Assembly (NCBI GenBank): GCA_017538865.1
Contig: JAFYIA010000060.1
Coordinates: 1 to 17,587, forward strand
Source of the DNA: Aeriscardovia sp.
GTDB lineage: Bacteria > Actinomycetota > Actinomycetes > Actinomycetales > Bifidobacteriaceae
Direction of reading: 5' to 3'
Length of the DNA stretch: 17,587 nt
Part shown: positions 1 to 5,739 of the stretch, one piece after another
How the letters are laid out: the number at the start of each line of letters is the position of its first letter
Position numbering within the stretch: the first letter of the stretch is position 1
Program-made: the position numbers and the translations under genes
The notes under the pieces: model-generated
The model's input: only the letters and a program-made list of their open reading frames with translations
Told to the model about the DNA's origin: nothing
Databases searched by the model: none

Positions 1-552
1 CAACCGCTGCTTCTGCCTGGCCTCGATGCTGGCCACCCCGCCCTGGGCCGTGGCCTGAAGCTTTTTAAGCTCGGAGGCGAGGCCCTTCAGGCTTTGCAGG
101 CAGTACTGGTCGGCAGAATCTTCCAGGCTCGCCGCCCTCGCCGACGCCTCCGCCAAACTCTTGGCGCCCTTGGCCTTGGCGTCGGCGATCATGTCCGCGG
201 CCTTCTGGGATGCGAGCCTGGCCACGCTGTCTTCGCTCGAAAGGTAGTCGGCCCTCTCCTGGGCGTCCCGGACGATTTTTTCGGCCTTGGCCTCGGCATC
301 CCTCACCGTGCTCTCGGCCGCGGCCACGGCCTGGCCCATGCGGGCGTCGGCGCTCCTCATGATCTCCACGGCGCTTTTGAGCTGGGTGGGGAGGGCGGAT
401 TTCAGCTCGTCCAAGAGGCTTTCCAGGGAGGAGCGGCTCACCTTTATGAGGTCCTGATCCATGAACCCGCTCCTGGCCTCCGACAGGATTTTGTACATTT
501 TGTCTATCAGGGAGAAAATGTCCCCGTATTCGCTGGGCTCTTCTTGTGCCAT
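1..552 (-). CDS. SepIVA/DivIVA-like coiled-coil protein (partial, C-terminus beyond window)
   Basis: The reverse strand is open for 184 codons from an ATG at 552 to the left window edge, so the C-terminus is missing. An upstream AAGGA (minus strand, about 5 bases before the ATG) supports this start. The N-terminus reads MAQEEPSEYGDIFSLIDKMY, followed by a segment with LLDELKSALPTQLKSA (about residues 45-60). From about residue 65 on it is a long Ala/Glu/Lys/Arg-rich helix typical of a coiled coil, with no membrane segment or enzymatic motif visible. This layout resembles actinobacterial coiled-coil proteins related to DivIVA and mycobacterial SepIVA, which act in septation or polar growth; they are often annotated as cell division initiation protein or ATP-synthase-B-like. 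In many actinobacteria this gene sits near coaD or rnc, which would lie off the left edge. The family call is moderate; the coiled-coil nature is clear. It is divergent from the DUF3039 gene, with a 62-base shared upstream region. Confidence 0.75.
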   Translation of the reverse strand, partial: MAQEEPSEYGDIFSLIDKMYKILSEARSGFMDQDLIKVSRSSLESLLDELKSALPTQLKSAVEIMRSADARMGQAVAAAESTVRDAEAKAEKIVRDAQERADYLSSEDSVARLASQKAADMIADAKAKGAKSLAEASARAASLEDSADQYCLQSLKGLASELKKLQATAQGGVASIEARQKQRL

Positions 553-614
553 GGGATCCTTGCCTGAAATAAGAAAAACTACACCTATTCTATATTTTTT
601 CGTAGCATGGAAGT
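553..614. promoter_or_regulatory. Divergent promoter region between coiled-coil gene and DUF3039
   Basis: These 62 bases are AT-rich within GC-rich surroundings and must hold the start signals for both divergent genes. The stretch at 589-600 (TATTCTATATTT) contains -10-like hexamers on the plus strand (TATTCT, TATATT) and on the minus strand (TATAGA, TAGAAT). No convincing -35 at standard spacing was found for either direction, so the exact promoters are inferred. The minus-strand ribosome binding site AAGGA lies next to the ATG at 552. Confidence 0.4.
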
Positions 615-878
615 ATGGAAACTAGCGACAACGGCCCTTCTACGGCCCTAAAGGAAAAATCGGAAGCCAAGGCCGAAGAGGACAGGCTCTCCGGCGACTT
701 CGATTCGGAAAAGTACGCCCACTACGTGCAGAAAGACAAGCTGAAGGACCTGGAGGCGGGAAAGCCCGTAGTGGCCCTCTGCGGGAAGGTGTGGGTCCCC
801 AAGAAGATCGTGCACAACTTCCCCGTCTGCCCCGAGTGCCAGAGGATCTACAAGTCCCTCTTCGGGGCCGAAAACTAG
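615..878 (+). CDS. DUF3039 family protein
   Basis: This 87-residue protein has a hydrophilic N-terminal third (residues 1-30) and a conserved core, HYVQKDKL (36-43) and PVVALCGKVWVPKK (51-64), ending in FPVCPECQRIY (69-79). Cys56, Cys72 and Cys75 with a nearby His (36 or 67) suggest a small zinc site. These features match DUF3039, a family known almost only from actinobacteria and of unknown function. The ATG at 615 is preceded by GGAAG at very short spacing; an ATG at 607 is out of frame. Its TAG stop (876-878) overlaps the TAG stop of the convergent pncB gene on the other strand. I cannot assign a role; a small metal-binding regulatory or RNA-associated protein would be a guess. Confidence 0.85.
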   Translation: METSDNGPSTALKEKSEAKAEEDRLSGDFDSEKYAHYVQKDKLKDLEAGKPVVALCGKVWVPKKIVHNFPVCPECQRIYKSLFGAEN

Positions 879-2203
879 CGCGCCCGCACCATCCGGGTCT
901 CGATCACGGGCTCCCCGGGGGAAAGGGAGAGGATCTTTTCGGGAAACTTTTTAAGCTCTTCCCTGCACCTCTCGCGGGCCTTCAGTAGCCCCTCTTTCCC
1001 GCACAGCCCCTCTCTGGGCTCGCCCCCCTCCGCCACGGTGTGGAGCATGGGGACGAGCCCTTCTTTTTCCGCATGCGCCTTCTCCCACTTCTCTTTGCAC
1101 TCGGGGCTGCCCATGAGGACTATCTCTTCTTCGTATTTTCCGTCCTTTACGGCCCTGAAGACCGACTTGGCGTAAGGGTAGCTGCTCTTTCCCGCGCTCT
1201 TTTTCGACACGGGCTGCATCTTCCCGTTCCTGTCCTCCCTCTCCACGAGCTTGTAGACCATCTGGCTGGTGGGGATGCCAGAACCCGTCACGAGCCTCGT
1301 GCCTATCCCGCAGGCGTCTACGGGGGCGGCGTTCAAAGAGAGGAGGGCGTACTCGTCCAAGTCCCCCGTGACGGTGATTTTGGCCCCCCCGGCCCCCAGG
1401 GCGTCCAGCTCCGCCCGGACCTGCCTGGCCAGAGATCCGAGGTCTCCCGAATCTATCCTCACGCCTTTCAGGCCCGGGCCTGCGATCCTCACGGCCGAGG
1501 CTATCGCCTTCTTCACGTCGAAAGTGTCTACGAGAAGGGTGGCGTCCTTGTTGTTTTTGAATTGGACCTCGAACGCCTGCTTTTCGGAGTCGTGTACGAG
1601 TGTGAAGCTGTGGGCGCTGGTGCCGATGAGGGGGATGCCGTAGAGCATCCCGGCCTCCATGTTGCTCGTCCCCTCGAACCCGCCGACTATCGCCGCCCTC
1701 GCCGCGGCCACGGCCGCCCACTCGTTCATCCTCCGGCTCCCCATTTCGTAGCAGGGCCTTTCGGGGTTCACGTGGCTCATCCTGCACGCGGCGCTGGCCA
1801 CGGCCGAGTCGTAGTTGAGGATGGAAAGCGAGAGGGTCTCCAGGAGCAATCCTTCGGCGTAGCTCGCCTCGACCTGCATCACGGGGGAGAGGGGGAAGTA
1901 CATGTCCCCTTCCATGTAGGACCTTAAAGTCCCCGTAAAGCTGAAGTTTTCGAGCCAGGAGGCGGCCTTTTGTGAGATGATTTTTTTGGACAGGAGGAAT
2001 TCCAGCTCCTTTCCGGTGGGCCTGAGGCCCTTGAGGGAGGAAAGGAGGCGGCCGAGACCCGCAAAGACCCCGTACCTCCGTCCTTCGCCCAAGCTCCTCG
2101 TATACACTTCAAATACGCACTTCCTGAACGCCGACCCGTCGGAAAGGGCGTCGGAGAGCATGCTGTACTCGTACATGTCAGTTAAAAATGCCGCAGATTC
2201 CAT
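875..2203 (-). CDS. pncB: Nicotinate phosphoribosyltransferase
   Basis: The protein is about 442 residues. It joins nicotinate to PRPP (with ATP hydrolysis) to give nicotinate mononucleotide, the entry step of the Preiss-Handler NAD salvage route in the cytoplasm. It begins MESAAFLTDMYEYSM, the usual NAPRTase N-terminus (LxTDxYxxSM). It continues with YEMGSRR and GTSAHSFTLVHDSE, the region of the phosphorylatable catalytic His, then VRIDSGDLGSLARQVR and ITVTGDLDEY of the phosphoribosyl-binding barrel, and GIGTRLVTG. A longer reading from a TTG at 2218 adds only MGGKE; I prefer the ATG at 2203, which follows GGGGGGAAGGAA. The stop overlaps that of DUF3039 by four bases. A perfect inverted repeat plus T-run lies just upstream, between this gene and the Pr6Pr gene, and may be a terminator, attenuator or operator. 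Confidence 0.93.
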   Translation of the reverse strand: MESAAFLTDMYEYSMLSDALSDGSAFRKCVFEVYTRSLGEGRRYGVFAGLGRLLSSLKGLRPTGKELEFLLSKKIISQKAASWLENFSFTGTLRSYMEGDMYFPLSPVMQVEASYAEGLLLETLSLSILNYDSAVASAACRMSHVNPERPCYEMGSRRMNEWAAVAAARAAIVGGFEGTSNMEAGMLYGIPLIGTSAHSFTLVHDSEKQAFEVQFKNNKDATLLVDTFDVKKAIASAVRIAGPGLKGVRIDSGDLGSLARQVRAELDALGAGGAKITVTGDLDEYALLSLNAAPVDACGIGTRLVTGSGIPTSQMVYKLVEREDRNGKMQPVSKKSAGKSSYPYAKSVFRAVKDGKYEEEIVLMGSPECKEKWEKAHAEKEGLVPMLHTVAEGGEPREGLCGKEGLLKARERCREELKKFPEKILSLSPGEPVIETRMVRAR

Positions 2204-2213
2204 TTCCTTCCCC

Positions 2214-2259
2214 CCCAAAAAACAAAAAAGTTTTGCAATAGAGATTAACGCAAAACTTT
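2214..2259 (-). terminator. Hairpin plus T-run between Pr6Pr gene and pncB
   Basis: There is a perfect 10-base inverted repeat, AAAGTTTTGC at 2227-2236 and GCAAAACTTT at 2250-2259, with a 13-base loop. Read on the minus strand, the right arm runs into TTTTTTTGTTTTTT, which is the form of a Rho-independent terminator, about 20 bases after the Pr6Pr stop codon. The T-run ends directly at the G-rich ribosome binding site of pncB. It may therefore be the Pr6Pr terminator, an attenuator read through to pncB, or an operator for an NAD-responsive regulator. The stem is AT-rich (4 of 10 pairs GC), so its strength is moderate. Confidence 0.65.
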
Positions 2260-2278
2260 CACAGGAGCCCTAACTTTT

Positions 2279-2989
2279 TCAGGCCGCGGCCTTCCTTTCG
2301 GCCCGCCTCTCCGCTTTGAGCCTTTCCCTCTCCGCCTTGGGGATTGTGGAAATCGCGCTGTAGCGGGGGAGGGCCTTGTCGAGGCCGTAGAGGATGTAGC
2401 CCAGGATAAGGAAGCCTATGGTGAAGTAAATGATCATTTTGCCCATCTCCCCCCAGCCGATCTTGGGGATGTCTACGAACCAGTAGGGGTAGGGGTTGTG
2501 GCTGCCGGGATCGACCCCGGCGTTGGGCCAGATGGCCGCCCTTATCAGGATGAAGGCGAACCAGCAGTAGGCGTAAAGGGGCCAGGTGAGGGGGAACCAC
2601 CACCTGTAGCGCTTGTGGCGCTCGAAGAGGAAGAAATCTAAAGTAGCCATGATTGGCACCGTTATGTGGACCAGGGCGGTGTTGGGGATGAAGCCGAAAG
2701 CCTTCCACTCGGTGGCGTAGTCGGGCGCGGGGAGGATGGTGTTGGCCACTACTCCGGTGATGATTATGCACAGAGTCACTATCCCCTTGAGCCAGGGCCA
2801 GGGACGGTATCCCTCGGTCAGGGTGGCTATCCCCTCCCAAATGAATACGATCGCGATCGCCAGGTTGCTCTGGAAGGTGAAGTAGCAGAACTCTTCCCAC
2901 TGCCCCCCGACGTAGCCCTGGGATATTCCGCCCAAGGCGAACAGGGCCACCAGGAACTCAAAGACAGCTATCAAGATTTTTCGTGTCAT
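2279..2989 (-). CDS. Pr6Pr family membrane protein
   Basis: The product is a hydrophobic integral membrane protein of about 236 residues with roughly six or seven transmembrane segments. They begin with ILIAVFEFLVALFALGG near the N-terminus, and a strongly basic, Ala/Arg/Lys/Glu-rich cytoplasmic tail ends the protein. The segment FCYFTFQSNLAIAI is the recognisable Pr6Pr (FAR-17a/AIG1-like) signature, and Trp/Pro-rich loops such as YPYWFVDIPKIGWG also fit. Family members are common in actinobacteria and Firmicutes; their biochemical role is not established. An ATG at 3004 would add MYTYG but has no ribosome binding site. The ATG at 2989 lies exactly six bases after a minus-strand TATACT, which suggests a leaderless mRNA starting there. 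It is divergent from rph and is followed on its own strand by a hairpin with a T-run, then pncB. Confidence 0.82.
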   Translation of the reverse strand: MTRKILIAVFEFLVALFALGGISQGYVGGQWEEFCYFTFQSNLAIAIVFIWEGIATLTEGYRPWPWLKGIVTLCIIITGVVANTILPAPDYATEWKAFGFIPNTALVHITVPIMATLDFFLFERHKRYRWWFPLTWPLYAYCWFAFILIRAAIWPNAGVDPGSHNPYPYWFVDIPKIGWGEMGKMIIYFTIGFLILGYILYGLDKALPRYSAISTIPKAERERLKAERRAERKAAA

Positions 2990-3001
2990 TCCATAAGTAT
3001 A
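2990..3001 (-). promoter_or_regulatory. Putative -10 for leaderless Pr6Pr mRNA
   Basis: On the minus strand, TATACT (plus-strand positions 2996-3001) is followed by six bases (TATGGA) and then the ATG at 2989. That spacing places the transcription start on the A of the ATG, the arrangement of leaderless genes that are frequent in actinobacteria. No good -35 was found, and no Shine-Dalgarno sequence precedes either candidate ATG. Confidence 0.45.
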
Positions 3002-3059
3002 CATGAAATTTTAAGGTTGCTTGGTACTGCACTCGTTAGACTGATTCTTTGTGGAAAGC

Positions 3060-3785
3060 ATGCATTCCAACTCCCCGAGGCCCGACGGCCGGGAGTTTGA
3101 CGAATTGAGGCCGTGCAGGATCTGGCCTCATTGGACCAAGAACCCCGAGGGGTCGGTCCTGATAGAGTGCGGGGGGACCCGCGTCCTTTGCACGGCGTCA
3201 TGGGAGGACCAGGTCCCCCCGTGGAGGGCCGGCCGCGACCTGGGATGGGTGACGGCCGAGTACTCGATGCTCCCTAGGGCGACGGGGACCCGCAGCCCCA
3301 GGGAGGCCGTGTCCGGAAGGAATTCCAGGAGCCAGGAGATAAGCCGGCTCATAGGGCGCTCCCTGCGCATGGCCGTAGACTTTGAGGCCATGGGGGAGTG
3401 CGCGGTATATATAGACTGCGACGTCCTTCAGGCCGACGGGGGCACGAGGACGGCGTCCGTCACCGGAGGCTGGCTCGCGCTCAGGGAGGCAGCCGACTGG
3501 GCCCTTGAAAAGGGGCTCGTGCGCAAAGACTTCATCCGGCACCAGATCTCCGCCGTATCGGTGGGGGTGACGGATGCGGGAGAGGTTTTGGATCTCGACT
3601 ACGCGGAAGATTCCAGGGCCTTTACCGACATGAACGTGGTCCAGACCGAGGACGGGGGCTTTGTGGAAATACAGGGGACGGGGGAAAGGGCCCCCTTCTC
3701 CCCTTCCCAGCTCTCCTTCCTCCTGGACCTCGCTTCAAAGGGGAATGAAGAGTTGAGGCAAAAGCAGAGAGAGGCGGAAAAATGA
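3060..3785 (+). CDS. rph: Ribonuclease PH
   Basis: RNase PH is a phosphorolytic 3'-to-5' exoribonuclease that trims tRNA 3' ends and takes part in RNA turnover; it works as a hexameric ring. The 241-residue product is full length. It shows RPDGREFDELRP at the N-terminus, then GWVTAEYSMLPRATGTR, SGRNSRSQEISRLIGRSLR (substrate and phosphate-binding arginines), CDVLQADGGTRTASVTGG, and LDLDYAEDSRAFTDMNVV with the acidic residues of the active site. I chose the ATG at 3060 because GGAAAG lies just before it; a GTG at 3051 would add three residues and has no ribosome binding site. The stop overlaps the start of galE (ATGA). In other actinobacteria rph is usually followed by the rdgB nucleotide pyrophosphatase gene; here galE takes that place. 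Confidence 0.95.
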   Translation: MHSNSPRPDGREFDELRPCRIWPHWTKNPEGSVLIECGGTRVLCTASWEDQVPPWRAGRDLGWVTAEYSMLPRATGTRSPREAVSGRNSRSQEISRLIGRSLRMAVDFEAMGECAVYIDCDVLQADGGTRTASVTGGWLALREAADWALEKGLVRKDFIRHQISAVSVGVTDAGEVLDLDYAEDSRAFTDMNVVQTEDGGFVEIQGTGERAPFSPSQLSFLLDLASKGNEELRQKQREAEK

Positions 3786-4792
3786 GCGTTCTTGTTACGG
3801 GCGGATGCGGCTACATAGGATCCCACATCGTCAGGGCCCTTAAAGAGCAGGGCGAAGAGACCGTGATAGCGGACGACCTGAGCTACGGGAAGGAAGAAAG
3901 GGCGAAGGGCTCCAAGTTTTACAAAATGGACGTGTGCGCTCCGGGGGCCAAAGAGGATCTGGAAAGGATCATGGAAGAGTGCGGCGTCGATGCCGTAGTG
4001 CACTGCGCCGCCAGAAAGCAGGTGGGCGAAAGCGTTGAAAAGCCCATCTTCTACTACAGGCAAAACGTCGGGGGCTTCTTGAACGTGATCGAGGCCATGA
4101 AGGACGCGGGGGTCACGGACATGATCTTCTCCTCTTCCGCCGCCGTGTACGGAGAGCCCCCCATGGACGTGGTCCCCGAATACGGGGTGGAAATGCTCCC
4201 CATAAACCCCTACGGGCAGACCAAGCTCTTCGGAGAGTGGATGGGCAACGCCGTGGCCAAAGCCTTCGGTTTGAACTTCTGCGCCCTGCGCTACTTCAAC
4301 GTGGCCGGCTGCGCCGGGCCCGACCTCGCCGACCCCTCGGCCCTGAACCTCATCCCCATAGTCTTCGAGCGCCTCTCCCAGTTCAAGGCCCCCGTGATCT
4401 TCGGGGACGACTACCCCACTCCGGACGGGACGTGCGTGAGGGACTACATACACGTGGAGGACCTCGCTTCCGCGCACATCTGCGCCCTGAACTACCTTAG
4501 GCGCCCCGGGGAAAAGGAGTATTCGGCCTTCAACGTGGGCACGGGCAAAGGGACGTCGGTACGCCAAATCATAGACGCCATAAAGGAGGCCACGGGGATA
4601 AAGTTTGAGGAAAAGGTGGAAGGGCGCAGGGCGGGCGATCCCCCTATGCTCATAGGCAACGCCGAGCTCATAGGGCGCGTGATGGGGTGGAAGAGCGAAA
4701 AATCCCTCTCCGACATCATCTCCTCGGCCTGGGAGGCATGGCAGGCGGGGCCCAAGAGGATAGACGTCGGGGCCTGGAAGGAAAGGGCCTAG
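3782..4792 (+). CDS. galE: UDP-glucose 4-epimerase
   Basis: This 336-residue enzyme of the extended short-chain dehydrogenase family interconverts UDP-glucose and UDP-galactose using tightly bound NAD, supplying galactose for glycan synthesis and allowing galactose use. The NAD-binding TGGCGYIGSH lies at residues 6-15. The catalytic Ser is in FSSSAAVYG, and the YxxxK pair is in NPYGQTKLFGEW. ALRYFNVAGC and GTCVRDYIHVEDLA (substrate side) are standard for GalE. Length is typical. Its ATG overlaps the rph stop codon (ATGA), so translation is likely coupled. The TAG stop overlaps the TAG stop of the convergent glycosyltransferase. Ile codons here are 11 ATA, 11 ATC and 0 ATT, and Arg codons are 9 AGG, 6 CGC and 1 AGA, which defines the local codon style. 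Nearby glycosyltransferases are possible users of its product (inference). Confidence 0.95.
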   Translation: MSVLVTGGCGYIGSHIVRALKEQGEETVIADDLSYGKEERAKGSKFYKMDVCAPGAKEDLERIMEECGVDAVVHCAARKQVGESVEKPIFYYRQNVGGFLNVIEAMKDAGVTDMIFSSSAAVYGEPPMDVVPEYGVEMLPINPYGQTKLFGEWMGNAVAKAFGLNFCALRYFNVAGCAGPDLADPSALNLIPIVFERLSQFKAPVIFGDDYPTPDGTCVRDYIHVEDLASAHICALNYLRRPGEKEYSAFNVGTGKGTSVRQIIDAIKEATGIKFEEKVEGRRAGDPPMLIGNAELIGRVMGWKSEKSLSDIISSAWEAWQAGPKRIDVGAWKERA

Positions 4793-5703
4793 CCCTTCGC
4801 CTTTTTGCCGTGCGAGTAGGAGGAGCAGGATTCTAGCTGCTTTCTCCTCGCAAGCTTCATCTGCTTTTTGAGCCACACCTGCTTGGCAGGATTCACCCTC
4901 TTTTTTTCCAGCTGCTGCCTGTAGGCCGGGTACCACAGGTGCATTATGGGGTAGAGGGAGGTGAAGACGTATTCGGGCCTAGTGGTGCGGATGTGCCCCG
5001 GATGGGCCTCGAAAGTGTTTTTGAACCTGCGCATATAGGTGAGGAAGTCCGACTTCGAATCCCCCATCCGCCTCGCGCTCATCCCCACGATCATCTTGGG
5101 GTTGTAGGCGGTCTTGAGCCCGTTGGCTATGAGGTGCAGGGAGATGTCGATGTCCTCGTGGATCTCGTCTGCCAGGTCTTCGCACACTTCCCCCTTGATG
5201 GCGTTCCACGCCTTGGCCCTCAGGGCCATATTCGATCCGAACAGGAGCACCTTCCCCCCGTCGGCCTTGTAGACCCTCTTCCTGATCTGGTTGTCCCCCA
5301 CGAGGCTCACCATCCTGGCCGGCATGTCGTAGTAGGTGACGGGGCCCGTAAGGCCCATCACCGCCCTGTCGTGGGCGAAGGAAGCCGTCACGACTTCTAC
5401 CCAGTGGGGATCCATCATGCAGTCGGCGTCTATGCGGCCGAAAATGTCCCCCGTGGCATGGGCGAAGCCGAAGTCCCGGGTGGGGATTAGCCCCTGCCTG
5501 TCGGACTGCTCCAGGATTTTTACGTTGCAGTTCGGGTTTTGGGCTATGAATTTTCTGACTATCTTTTCGGTATTGTCCGTGGAGTTGTTGTTCACGACCA
5601 GTATCTCTTTGGCAGCCACGGTCTGCCGCGTGGCGCAGGTGAGGCATTCCGCTATCCGCTCTTCTTCGTTCCACGCGGGAATTATCACTGACACCGATAA
5701 CAT
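4789..5703 (-). CDS. Family 2 glycosyltransferase
   Basis: The 304-residue product is a GT-A fold sugar transferase of family GT2. It opens with SVSVIIPAWNEEERIAECL, followed by EILVVNNNSTDNTEKIV (nucleotide-sugar binding) and IDADC (91-95), the metal-binding DxD. HEDID at 182-186 matches the ED-type motif holding the probable catalytic base. No transmembrane segment is evident; the C-terminus is basic (KKQMKLARRKQ) and could hold it at the membrane. Donor and acceptor cannot be told from sequence. The frame stays open far upstream, but that stretch is antisense to the transporter gene; the GT2 fold begins at the ATG at 5703. No Shine-Dalgarno precedes that ATG, and a -10-like TATCAT sits six bases before it, so the mRNA may be leaderless. 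It is convergent with galE (four-base overlap) and divergent from the AI-2E-type gene. Confidence 0.9.
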   Translation of the reverse strand: MLSVSVIIPAWNEEERIAECLTCATRQTVAAKEILVVNNNSTDNTEKIVRKFIAQNPNCNVKILEQSDRQGLIPTRDFGFAHATGDIFGRIDADCMMDPHWVEVVTASFAHDRAVMGLTGPVTYYDMPARMVSLVGDNQIRKRVYKADGGKVLLFGSNMALRAKAWNAIKGEVCEDLADEIHEDIDISLHLIANGLKTAYNPKMIVGMSARRMGDSKSDFLTYMRRFKNTFEAHPGHIRTTRPEYVFTSLYPIMHLWYPAYRQQLEKKRVNPAKQVWLKKQMKLARRKQLESCSSYSHGKKAKG

Positions 5704-5739
5704 ACTTATATGATAAGTTAAACGGGGTCGAAGGGATAT
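5688..5739. promoter_or_regulatory. Overlapping divergent promoters (GT2 / AI-2E-type gene)
   Basis: The divergent starts at 5703 and 5740 share a short AT-rich stretch. On the plus strand TATGAT (5709-5714) is a -10 candidate, with CTGACA (5688-5693) as a -35 at a short 15-base spacing. On the minus strand TATCAT (plus positions 5710-5715) lies exactly six bases before the ATG at 5703, suggesting leaderless transcription. The two -10 candidates overlap by five bases, so the polymerases would compete. A plus-strand AAGGG (5731-5735) precedes the TTG at 5740. Confidence 0.45.

Noticed and set aside
94..567. Plus-strand open frame at the left edge
   Set aside because: The translation is Gly/Leu/His/Arg-rich without a domain, while the opposite strand encodes a clear coiled-coil protein with a ribosome binding site.
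3599..4936. A 445-codon open frame on the minus strand across galE
   Set aside because: It is antisense to a fully recognisable galE, its translation is low-complexity His/Gly/Pro/Arg-rich with no domain, and it results from codon bias that avoids antisense stops.
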